Source: Coprinellus micaceus
Lineage: Eukaryota > Basidiomycota > Agaricomycetes > Agaricales > Psathyrellaceae
Direction of reading: 5' to 3'
NCBI GenBank assembly: GCA_951394405.1
Contig: OX596346.1
Coordinates: 1,674,001-1,738,000, forward strand
DNA length: 64,000 nt
This document shows, piece by piece, positions 50,201-60,697 of this stretch (position 1 is the first letter of the stretch; every line of letters starts with the position of its first letter). A model generated the notes under the pieces. That model did no database searches. It had not been told where the DNA came from and was given only the letters and a program-made list of their open reading frames with translations. The position numbers and the translations under genes are program-made.

Positions 50201-52389
50201 TGCTCTTCCTCCTCAGCTGGTGATGGATCAAGACCCTCCTCGTCAACCTTCGGCAAGTCGACATCCGACGCCGTAGGTGTCGTCAACCCGGTGTCATCTG
50301 TTGCGGCGCTGACACCACTCTCGATAGTCGCCATTGATCCGCTACTCGTACTCTCAGTGGTGCTTGAGGACTCCCGACGCGAAGCATACAGACTCCTAGA
50401 ACCTTGATTTGACCCTGCGTCGGACGGGACGGTCAGATAGGACGAGCCTTGCGTGACAACCTCGAAGGAATCCACCACCTCTTCGGTAGAAGCTTCATGC
50501 GCCACCAGAGGAGCGGGACCGCCATTGTCCTCAACTCCAGGCAAATCAGACGGAAGGGGTGGAATGAGGACCGGTGCAGGCACCGAAGCCACACTAGACT
50601 TGCTGCGACCCCAGCTCCGCTTCAGTCCCAGGATATTCCTTTGAGTCGGCGGCGCATCGCCCTTATCCTTCTCTTTCTCCTTCGCCGCATCCTTGTCTCC
50701 CAGGAGTGCAGCAAACGACCTTTTCTTGACCAGTTTCCCACGACTCTTCTTCTTGACGAGCTCATGCTCACCGCTCGTCTTTGTCGGGGACGCCCCAGAA
50801 GCAAAGGAATCGAAAGACACCTTTTGCTTGGATGCAATTGTGGGGCTGGTAGGCGGGGATACCACGGATGTCCCACAACTCCTCCGCCCCTGGTCCATCG
50901 CACTCCTCGGGGTAATGTCGACGCTGATGTTCCCATCCGAGATGTCCATCTCGTCCTCCAGGTCTTGCGCGTGCGTCCTCTCAAAGTCCTCTTTCACAAA
51001 GGCCCTGCACGATTCCTCAATCATCGCCATCTCATTCTCCGCACTCCTCACCATACTACGCAAAAGCCATAGACGGTAGTTGTACACCGTGGGCGCGTTG
51101 ACTGACGAGCGCACTGGTCCGGCGTAAGGGCCAGGCGGTGCTGGAATGGCCTCGCTCACCAGGCCGGCTTCCTTAGTGAACGCAAATACAAGCGCCTCGA
51201 GCACGAAGCGCCTGTAAACGTCAACGAGCTGTGCACTGATGCGGCGGTGGTAGTCTTGCATACGTGCCTGGTGGTGCGACCGGGTATTGGGGGTCTGTGG
51301 GAGGGATGGGGAGAGAGGTGTGCGCGGAGGCGACCATGGCATGGCGGGCTGGGGGATTTTGTGCTGTACCCCGTAGGTATAGGTGTGGGGTGGGTGGCCA
51401 TGTCCATGGTGGTTCGTGAGGGACGAGTCGGGGGATGGGGTGTTGCCACGGCTGTCAGAAGACAACGGGGGTGAAGGAGATGGGGAAACAGGGAAGTCGT
51501 TGCGAGAGAAGGCTCGAGCGTGGCTTGGTGGGGAAGAACGCGGAGACATCATGGAACTGTAAAGTGTTCATGTCAGTTCCAGTCACCGTAGCGCCAGTAT
51601 AGAAAAGCCATGGTGGATGAAGTAGGGGGTGCCGGGGCTGAAGAAGCCGGTGTCCGCGCCTCGCAAGAACGACTCGCCGCTTCGACCTGGGATCTGCGAC
51701 CACTGAAGATGCGCGCCGAAAAAGTCACGCGAGCCTTCAGTTCACACCATGTGTAAGGCCATTCCGCGCCTGTAGAGGGGACGTTCACCAACAATGGGAG
51801 GGTGAAGTGACAGCGTTGTGGCAGATGTCGCGCTGGCAAGAGTCCAGAACCAAGGCACTCACCCAACGGCAGAAACAATAGTGTGCAGGAAAGACTTCTG
51901 CCTCTTGTGAGCCCATGATTTCCGCCCCAAGCTGACAGGCTCGAGAGATTGGGTGTGTTGGTGCCGTGTGCGCCGCCGCTGCCCCTCCTCCAATTCGACC
52001 GCCGACTTGAACTTGTGCTCCTCCGCCTTCATGGCCTCGATATCTTTTGCAACGGCTTCAAGGCTTGCCAAGAAACCGCCTGAAGGGCTGCACCACTCGA
52101 CGACGGCGCCATCGACGAAGCCACAATGGACCCACACGCTCGAATCGAGAATCTGCACGCGCACGAGGTCGAGGAGGGTACCGAGGCCGACTGCTCTGTC
52201 AAGCATGTGGATTCTTGCTGGCAAGTCGAGCTCGCTGTTGAGAAGGTATCCGAGTTGGAACTGCCATGCTGAAGGAGTGTGAAGCTCGCGAGAGAGGTCG
52301 GAGAAAGAGAGAGTGATGTCGAAGGAGGTGGGTGCTGAGCTGGCCAGCGTCGAGGAGAGCTCGAGCAGCATGGCGGCGACAGCGAGCAC
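47265..52389 (-). CDS. Large hypothetical protein of about 1,600 residues
   Basis: Three main exons. The first (51868-52389) encodes a folded-looking N-terminus: FDITLSFSDLSRELHTPSAW, then VRVQILDSSVWVHCGFVDGA, and a helix AVAKDIEAMKAEEHKF ending RKSWAHKRQKSFLHTIVSAV. A ~300-nt intron to the next exon is unusually long here, so a missed small exon is possible. The second exon has a Pro/Ser/His-rich run, then a helical block (ARMQDYHRRISAQLVDVYRR, FVLEALVFAFTKEAGLV, YRLWLLRSMVRSAENEMAMI). After an intron (about 50125-50184) the last ~970 residues are acidic and Ser-rich, with a coiled-coil-like stretch (LSQRMSKLREMISGAEAERR) and many EED/DDD clusters. I recognise no named domain; a nuclear or cytoplasmic scaffold is possible. 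It shares a 228-bp divergent promoter with NACHT B. Confidence 0.65.
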
Positions 52390-52617
52390 GTCGTGGAGTT
52401 AGACCAACTTCATGCGCCCCGGGCGTATTTGGAAATTGTATAGAACCCTGAGATGGTGGGAAGGGAATGGGAACGCGCCACACGGGGGCAGCCAGAGTGT
52501 CAGGGGCGGGACCCTAACCCCAGCGTAATATAGGCGCCGGCAAACCGCCTCGTGACCCGTTGGATCCGCTGTCCTGGGCGTCTAACGCAACGTTGATGTT
52601 CGTCCTCTACTACCACC
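52390..52617. promoter_or_regulatory. Short divergent promoter region
   Basis: Only 228 bp separate the start of the long hypothetical gene (-) from the start of NACHT locus B (+), so their promoters must lie back to back or overlap. No specific binding site recognised. Confidence 0.4.
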
Positions 52618-54925
52618 ATGAACCTGGATAGTAAGAGCACGCCCCACTCTGGCGGTGGACTAGATGCACTCTCTGGCGCCCACCATTTCTCTGTCAACGA
52701 TTTGCACTTCACCCAGGCCTCACACAATCTCCACAAACACCACTATGTTATACACAACCCTGGCGGCCAACTCATTGGTGCGTGGAGCGTTGTCATGGGC
52801 GCACTGTCCGCTAAAGAGACGCTAGACCTTTTTCAACTTCTGAATCCCATCAAGGATGCGTCGCACAAGCGAAATAGGCAGTTCGCGCCTCCCGATTCGC
52901 ACTGCTTACCAGGCACAAGGGAAGAGGTGTTTGCGGAAGTCCGTTTGTGGGTGAGACAACACGTTCCAACACCCGATGCGAATTTCGACCCTGGAGACTA
53001 TGCGGCGTCCGTAAAGCCCATTTGCTGGTTATATGGATTCGTAGGCTGCGGCAAGTCCGCCATCGCCCAGAATATTGCTGAAGAGTACGCACGCAGGAAC
53101 AGACTCGCTGTGAGCTTCTTCTTCTTCCGAAATGCCGGCGACAGGAGCACCATCGACCGTTTTGCCGTTACTCTAGCTCACCAAATCTCCCTAAATGTGC
53201 CTGGTGCCAAAGCGCTCATCGATCATAGAAGACCCAGGGCTGATCGAGGCAACATGCTCGCTCGAGTCCCAGCTCGAGTATCTCGTATATAGGCCCCTCA
53301 TTACGGCCTTGGAGGCAAACAGCGCTGATGGAGAAGATCCATACCTGATGCTTGTAGATGGGCTGGATGAGTGCATGGACAAGGAGGGCATCTCGACGTT
53401 CATCGACACTTCGACTGAGTTCTTCTCCCGCAACCCCACCATCCCCCTTCGCCTCCTCATCACCAGCCGAATCGAGGAGCATATCCAAACCCACATTGAA
53501 GATCGGCCATCGGCGATTCATCTCATCGACTTGGTCAGCAAGTCCAGTCGCGCCGATGTAGCGTCCTTGATGAAGACCACATTTGTGAATGCACGGAAGC
53601 ACGACAGGGCTTTGCGTGCACTTGGCGATGCGTGGCCCGAAGTCCAGCACATGGATCAGCTCGTCGACTACTGCGACGGCTCGTTCATATTCGGGACGAC
53701 AATAGCTCGATTCATTCTCAAAGGCTCAGGAAATCGCGACCCCCGAACCTCAATGGAGAGACTTCCTTTGGCTCTCAAGATTAATCCGGGTCTCGATGGC
53801 GTCTACGTCGAGGTGCTGTCCCGAGCTCAGCACCTCCCTCATTTCCACACGATCGTCTCTACCGTTGCCTGCGTCCAAACGCCCATCTCAATCGCCGCCA
53901 TGGCTGCCCTCCTGGAGCTTTCGACATACGAGATCATTCGTGTCCTCGTGGTTCTCCAGGCTATCCTCCAGGTCCCTGGTCGGGACGATGTACCGGTGTC
54001 TCTATTTCGCACATCCCTTCGGGACTTCCTTACGGACGAGGCCCGTTCGGGGAGCTTCCATTCGCCACCATCCCATCACATTTACTTGATGCGTCGCTCA
54101 CTCGACTTACTCTTTGGATCGAACCCCTCCGCTAACAGTGAGTGCGGAAAGTACGCCATGATGTACTGGTGTCAACATCTGGAGGTTGCGGCACAGTTAG
54201 ATGAGGCCATCGACTTCAACTCCGCAATAGGCTGCGCGTACCAGCGACCAGTCGACCAAGAAGATCCCACCGATTCGTCCTTCAAATCCCGATGGACGAA
54301 GAACAGGCCACTTAGATTCGTCATCACTGAAAGCGACTGGGCTATCATGAGTCGTAATGTGCGGAAAGCAAATGCTGCCATCCATGGTCAAACCCCTGAC
54401 GATGATGCAACCGATGTGGGTCACTATCTCGCACTTGATTGTTCGTTTACTCACTCGTTTTTGCATGTCTCGTGTCCCTTTCTGAACAGGAATCCGACGC
54501 AATATCTCGTTTTTACTACAATCTCCAGGTCGACAAGTCCCAATGGCTACTGGCGCGCACCGATGGATATGGCCGAAGTTGCCCTCCCATTGTCAGGGTT
54601 GCAAGCTCGCGCCCCTGCTCAGTTGAAGATATTGTCCATGTAAGTGCCTATATATACCCCTTTTCCTTCGATAAGGCCCTGGCTCACCTCCTCCATTCTC
54701 CCCCAGGGCTTCTGCATTTTGCTTTCCGGCGCCAACAGGCACTCGTTCAAGCTTTACCTTGAGATTCTCACCTGCGAGGACACTTGCGTCAACTTGGAAT
54801 TTAACAGAACAAAGTCCCTCGTCGGAAACGAGCGCGATCGTAGATACACCCCAGGTGGTTCCAAAGTTGGGATATCGGATGACCTCAGCGTTGGACTGCA
54901 TCGTTCCATCGGCTCGAGCGACTGA
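52618..54925 (+). pseudogene. NACHT-domain NTPase B, frameshifted copy
   Basis: Close paralogue of A. Exon 1 starts MNLDSKSTPHSGGGLDALSG, then AHHFSVNDLHFTQ and HYVIHNPGGQLIG. The linker keeps LLNPIKDASHKRNRQFAPPD and the P-loop ICWLYGFVGCGKSAIAQ. At about 53221 the alignment with A shows 8 missing nucleotides (A has GAGGGCGA between GTCGA and TCATC). The frame changes from VPGAKALI to SIIEDPGLIEATCSLES, and the first frame would stop at 53292. After the shift the rest is open: YLMLVDGLDECMDKEGIS, LLITSRIEEHIQTHIED, SLRDFLTDEARSG, and the C-terminal domain (QWLLARTDGYGRSCPP, GFCILLSGANRHSFKLYL, VNLEFNRTKS, RRYTPGGSK) to TGA at 54923. Either a recent pseudogene, two separate products, or an assembly error. 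The first intron (48 nt) has no in-frame stop and could be retained. Confidence 0.8.
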
Positions 54926-56705
54926 AGCTATGTAGTTATCCAACCTCACAGCTCCTTCGCCGCGACTCCCCGCCGGGTGTGGGATTTTCCCGAGGACGAC
55001 CATGCTCAGGGTCAAGCGTAGCCCCTGCCCTTGGCTTAGTCAGACGCGCGCTTATTGAACACGCCTCGGTTACAGAAAGACTGGGAAGGGAAAACCGGGC
55101 ACCGTCGCCACAATAACTAGTGCATTTGTCGAAAGCACATAACCTTGTGAAAGGTATACTACTATGCACCTACGGTCGCCAGGGGTGGATACTAACCGAC
55201 GGAGGGAAGTCTGCTTGCGATGCTGGAACGCGAGAACAACCCACATTTGCGCGTCGTTCCCGACGCGATCGTTGAGGGCAACACTTCAAAATTAAATACA
55301 TTCTATTCCTTCCCTGTCGATAGCGACGTTGGTGCTGCACGACATGTACCATTCACCCGCCTCCCTTACACCGCAGCCAGGCGTCAGTGTCATCCCTCGT
55401 TCTCCTCATCGTTACGATCTGAGCGTGAAATCTTCCCTTTACTGTCCTCTTCCTCTCACCTCCCCCCGCAAGGCTGCCACGGCTCAACCACTCGCTTCTC
55501 AAGTCTCAACTTCACCCTCGTATTGGCGTCCCACCCCCACTTCGAGAGTTAGGATTCCAACCACTCCCAGTTCCGTCGCAGCCATTCTTCTTTCCACTTT
55601 CCCGTCTTCTTACTCGCTTTCGCCCAGAACGCATGTGTTCTACCTTAAGGACAAACTGCCAAGCTCCTGCTCTAAGGACGGTCTGAGACGCAAGCCAAAG
55701 AGCAGTCGCCGGGGCACTGTGGTAAGTACTGAGTGAAAGTTCGATGATGCGGGGGCTAAGGATTGCAAGCTCGGCGACCAAAGATGATCGATGACCTCTC
55801 GACGGGAGAACTCTACACCTCACGTACACTTACCTTCGTCCCGAAAGCCCCCATGAAGATGTCTTCCAAATTATCACGGCAAAGGGAGGAATTTTGTTCG
55901 ACATCCGTCAAAGAATTTCGGTGAATACTGAAGGTGAGGCCTGCGTGCGTCGATAGGGTAGCCTGGAGCCTGCCGTACACGAGTCCAGAGTGGCAGAGAA
56001 GAGCAGAAGCCGCTTGGATGGTTTCCACCGTTGTGCCGGTGCTGGTGATACGTTCTACAGGGGCCGGTTGGCCCTGTCGAAGCAAAGCCACCACATGGTG
56101 GTTAGACGAAGACTCACAACCTCAAGGCTTTCACAGACATGTATCCAGTGGAAACCCCCAGTTCACCCCCACAGCAAGCAGACTGCCATCTCGCCTTGGT
56201 GTCGTCGGCCGTAAGATCTGTGAACATCGGCCTCATGGGGCTTGAGCATCTGGGGTGTGTTGGTCATCGCTAAGCGAGACGCGTTTGGTGCTGCAGGTCG
56301 TCGGGGAAGATTCGGGCCTTTGCGGTCGTCCAATCGCTTGGTGGTGGTCCGAAGGCAAGTCAGATGCCAAATGTGTGGGAGTTTTTGTGAAGGGTTGGGT
56401 CCTGGGATATAGATGTCCTCGCCTCTTGACATCGACGGCCACGACGTCGAGCACCCTTCCTTCCTCACCTTCTGCTCCTCTGTGTTGCGAGCAGAGCACC
56501 CCAGTCATCCGCACGTTGAGAGCGCTGAGAGAAGAATTCCCCATAAATTACATCGAGTACGCCCGGCTCAACTTGCCCCCTGGTCCTCGACGGCTCGCAC
56601 CGGCTTACCATCTCCTACCTTTAGCCCTTTCTAGCAGTGGTGTTACTGCAGGGGACCCTCACCAAAGACCGAAATTTCTGAAAACAACCAGCCACCCTGA
56701 TCACA
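54926..56705. other. Intergenic, 1.8 kb, with a possible unrecognised minus-strand exon
   Basis: Between NACHT B and the isocitrate dehydrogenase. At 55834-56073 the minus strand has an open 80-codon frame bounded by good splice signals (acceptor cgacag, donor gtaagt). I could not assemble a whole gene. Other ORFs, for example 55329-55736 (+), are low-complexity. Confidence 0.35.
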
Positions 56706-58537
56706 ATGCAGTTGTCTACGCTCCGGGTGCTCTCTTCCTCCTCCCGCTCGGCGGTCAAGTCCAATGCGATTACTCGCGGACTCCGCACCCCCAAACCCGT
56801 CAACCGTATTCTCTTCTCGACCCCCTTGTTGTCAGCAAGGAGGTCCTTTTCGACGACGCACCAGCTCTACCGTGAGTGCCATGCTTCTTCTGCAATTCCA
56901 CCGCGCCGAGCAGCGGTCGGGGTCCTATTGCCCGCCCTCCGCGCATGAGCGTCATAGCGGGATAACGCTGATGGGAGGTCCGCGCGATCCTGATTATCCC
57001 AGATAACATCGTGCGGGGTTCCGCTTTCTGTCGCTCTTATATACCCCCACACTAACCATCTCCCAACCCCCAGAGTCCAAAATGTCCTTCCAGAAGATCG
57101 ATGTCGCCAACCCCGTTGTTGAGCTCGACGGTGACGAGATGACCAGAATTATCTGGAAGAAGATCCGTGAGGAGGTTCGTCGCGTCACTTCCGAAGTACT
57201 GCCCGATGCTGAGGACGTTCTCCGTAGCTCATTCTCCCCTATCTCAACCTCGACATCAAGTACTACGACCTTGGTCTTGAGTACCGTGACCAGGTATGCT
57301 CTCTCGAGTTCCCAGAGAATTACCCATTCACAGCGTCTCATGCAGACAAACGACCAAGTCACCGTCGATGCTGCCAAAGCGATCATCCAGCACCAGGTCG
57401 GAATCAAGTGCGCAACTATCACCCCCGATGAAGCCCGTGTCGAGGAGTTCAAGCTGAAGGAGATGTGGAGGTCCCCCAATGGCACTGTGAGTCCCGTTCG
57501 TTCTCGTCAGCCAGCGGTTGTTTACAATGTTGGCTACCCTAGATCCGTAACATCCTCGGTGGGACCGTCTTCCGTGAACCCATCATCCTCGAGAAGATCC
57601 CCCGCCCCGTCCCTGGATGGGTCAAGCCTATCTGCATTGGACGTCATGCCTTCGGTGACCAAGTGAGTTCACCACGAACTTTACCTACCGCGAATCCTCA
57701 TCTTGTTCCTAGTACCGCTCCACCGACTATGTCGTTCCCGGGCCTGGCAAGCTCCAGCTCATCTACACTCCCGCCGACGGCTCTGCCCCCGTTTCTATGA
57801 ACGTCTATGACTTCAAGGCAGGCGGTGTTGCAATGGCCATGTACAACACCGACGAATCCATCACTGGCTTCGCCCACGCATCCTTCAAGATGGCCTTGGC
57901 CAAGAAGATGCCCCTCTTCATGTCCACCAAAAACACCATCCTCAAGAGGTACGACGGTCGCTTCAAGGACATCTTCCAGGAGATCTACGAGTCCACCTAC
58001 AAGACCCAGTTCGAGACTGCTGGTATCTACTACGAACACCGTTTGATTGACGACATGGTTGCCCAAGCTATCAAGTCCCAAGGAGGGTTTGTCTGGGCAT
58101 GCAAGAACTACGACGGTGACGTCCAGTCCGACATCCTCGCCCAGGGCTTCGGTTCCCTTGGCATGATGACCTCCGAGCTCCTCACCCCTGACGGCAAGGT
58201 CATCGAGTCCGAGGCTGCGCACGGGACTGTCACCCGCCACTACCGCGAGTACCAGAAGGGTAACGAGACCTCCACCAACCCCGTCGCCTCCATCTTTGCC
58301 TGGACTCGTGGCCTCCTCCACCGTGCCAAGCTCGACAACAACACCGCCCTCACCAACTTCTGCAACGACCTCGAGGCCGCTTGCATCGAGACCATTGACG
58401 TCGATGGTATCATGACCAAGGATTTGGCTCTCGCCATCCATGGCAAGGACATGAAGAGGGAGCACTGGGTCGTCACCAACGAATACATGGATGCCGTCAA
58501 CCGCAAGCTCCAGCAAAAGCTCGCTGCTCGCAACTAA
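56706..58537 (+). CDS. IDP1: NADP-dependent isocitrate dehydrogenase, mitochondrial
   Basis: Oxidatively decarboxylates isocitrate to 2-oxoglutarate and makes NADPH. Exon 1 encodes a presequence ([20 protein letters not shown], rich in Arg and Ser, with [15 protein letters not shown]). A 202-nt intron (56872-57073) leads to [20 protein letters not shown]. Further exons give [99 protein letters not shown] and [13 protein letters not shown]. Then come [39 protein letters not shown], the [19 protein letters not shown] coenzyme region and a stop at 58537. The order and spacing match eukaryotic dimeric NADP-IDH throughout. A second in-frame ATG at 57082 would make a protein without the presequence. 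Confidence 0.95.
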
Positions 58538-59151
58538 TTGCCGTGGGCATAATGCATCCTGGGCATGCTAGAACCGAGTCCAGGAGTTGGGGGACGCGCA
58601 AGAGGGGGTCCGAAGGGGCGGTAGACGCCCGCATATACGGACGGTGCACCTAGCGTGCTCCCCGCGTCAGCCAAGTTTAACTGGCCACGGCGTCGTTGGT
58701 TGGAGGGATACCTCTTTGCTTAGCGTTACATTCGATCTCGAACATTTTCTAACGTGTACTACGCTTTCCACTGCATTTGCATTTGTTGTTTTCTTATCTG
58801 TATTATATAGTTAGCGCACATGTACCCGACCAACGTTCAACAGCATTTCAACCCCTCCTGCCCTGCTGACCCCGCCGAGTATTGCAGACGAACAATCATC
58901 GGGTGAGGATCCGATGAAATTACGGCCCGGGTTGCAGTATGGGGTGATGATTGTCTTTTCGCGGGGAAGTCCGACCCCGGTGCCTCCTGTTTTGTGATTC
59001 TCATGCTGCATCGGAGCCCTCGTCGACCGACAGCATTCTGTCCAGCTGATGCGGTACTCAGAGGGGATTAAGCTCACCTGGGGGGGAATCGCCCTTCTCT
59101 TCTTACCCCACGCCGATATTAGTCACTCTTGGCTTTGTCCTGCCTAAAATA
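58538..59151. other. Intergenic, 614 bp
   Basis: 3' flank of the isocitrate dehydrogenase and promoter of the next gene. No feature recognised. Confidence 0.4.
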
Positions 59152-60667
59152 ATGTCGATTGCGCCACTGCAGGACGTCCTCCTCGTCGGGTTTGGCGCTG
59201 TAGGCGCTGTTTGTGAGTACGCCGCTTAGGGGCTTTCGGAGTTATTGTTGAAGGAGTCATTTCTTGTAGATTCCCTCATCCTGCAGCGTAGTAATCTTGC
59301 CAGAGTGACGGTCGTTGCACGAAGCAACTATAACATTGTGAACGGTAATTCGCTCTCGATTGGCAGGACCAGCATGGCGCTAACTGAATTCGGGCTATAG
59401 AGCAGGGTATCAACTTCATAAGCGCCAAGTACGGCAACATAGAAGGATGGAAACCGTACAGAGGCACGTACTCACGCCCCCAAATGCTACTCCGATGCTC
59501 ACCCTGTACCCAACCCAGTGCTCAAGTCTGTCGCAGAGGCAGCGGACCGGCCGTACGACTACGTCGTCGTTGCTACCAAGGCCATCCCTGAGCTCACTCG
59601 GACTCCCGATATGCTCGCACCGCTGCTCTCGGCACCCTACGCAGACATCTACGAGCAGCCAACCTATGTCCTGCTACAGAATGGCCTGAACGTCGAGGTG
59701 GATCTGTACTATTCTGTACTCGCTCTAAGGAGGGGAGCCCCGAAAATCGTGAGCGCTGCGGTCTGGATTGGGACGAACCTTGCTGGACCTAACATCGTTG
59801 AGCATGGAAACTTCGTAAGTGCGGTTCATTTGATGTGACTCCCCTCCTGGCTCTAACCTGTAGGGGCGTCAGGACCGTGTAACTCTCGGTGTTTACCGAG
59901 AGAGCCGTACGGCGGTGGTAAACACCTCCGAGGAGCAAGGAATCCTCAACGATATTGGCGGGATTCTAAGTACCGGCGGGTCCGAGGTCACCATCGTCCC
60001 AGAGATTCAGCGACAGAAGTTCGCAAAGAACTTCTGGAATGTCGCATTCTCCTCGTACGCGACTCTCACCCGGTGTGTGGTCTCCTTCAATTTAAAATTT
60101 CGTACTCTGACCGCATGCGGTCCAGGCACACCGTCCCGGCTCTATTCCGACCCCCTCCTTCCGACCCCACGGTCTCCTACAAACCCTACGTTTCCCCTGT
60201 AACTGCTCAGGCTATTGAACAGTATACCGTCCCTGCGCTCAGGTCGGTGATGCAAGAGCTCATCTTCTTGGGCACGTACTCCTCTGACCTTCTCATTGCG
60301 AATGCTCCGCTGACCCCCATTCGTCCTCTAGCCCGTGCATTGGGCTACCCAGACGACAAAGACGGAATCCCGTCCCTGCTTCCCGACCTCGTCATCGAAC
60401 GTACACGGGCCATCCATGTCCAGCCTAACAGCTCGCATAAGCCAAGTATGGCACTCGACGCTGAACGAGGGCAACCCTTGGAAGTGGAAGTCATCCTTGG
60501 AGAGGTAGTTAGAATGGCTAGGGAAGTTGGGATCGATGTTCCGGTAAGCATTCGTTGGTTGGACAGTTGTGGGCTCCATGCTGACGAATCGCACGCAGAG
60601 GATCGAGATCATGTACGGCTTGCTCCTGGTCGTACAGAACCAGATTCTTGGTCAACGTCTTGCATAG
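59152..60667 (+). CDS. 2-dehydropantoate 2-reductase family protein (ApbA/PanE)
   Basis: NADPH-dependent ketopantoate reductase fold; the named reaction is reduction of 2-dehydropantoate to pantoate in pantothenate/CoA synthesis, though fungal genomes carry several family members of unproven substrate. The N-terminus MSIAPLQDVLLVGFGAVGAV has the Rossmann GxGxxG. After introns come ILQRSNLARVTVVARSNYNI, INFISAKYGNIEGWKPYR, DYVVVATKAIPELTRTPDML, TYVLLQNGLNVEVDLYYSVL, IVSAAVWIGTNLAGPNIVEH, the catalytic-Lys region RQKFAKNFWNVAFSSYATLT and the C-terminal helical half (VPALRSVMQELIFLGTYS). The last exon (EIMYGLLLVVQNQILGQRLA) ends at TAG 60665-60667. About six short introns. Its stop lies only 30 bp from the stop of NACHT C on the other strand. 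Confidence 0.88.
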
Positions 60668-60697
60668 GACAGCTAATTAAGGTTGGCGACCCCATTA

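Noticed and set aside
57698..58516. 272-codon minus-strand ORF
   Set aside because: Antisense to the isocitrate dehydrogenase last exon, which has an unmistakable protein match.
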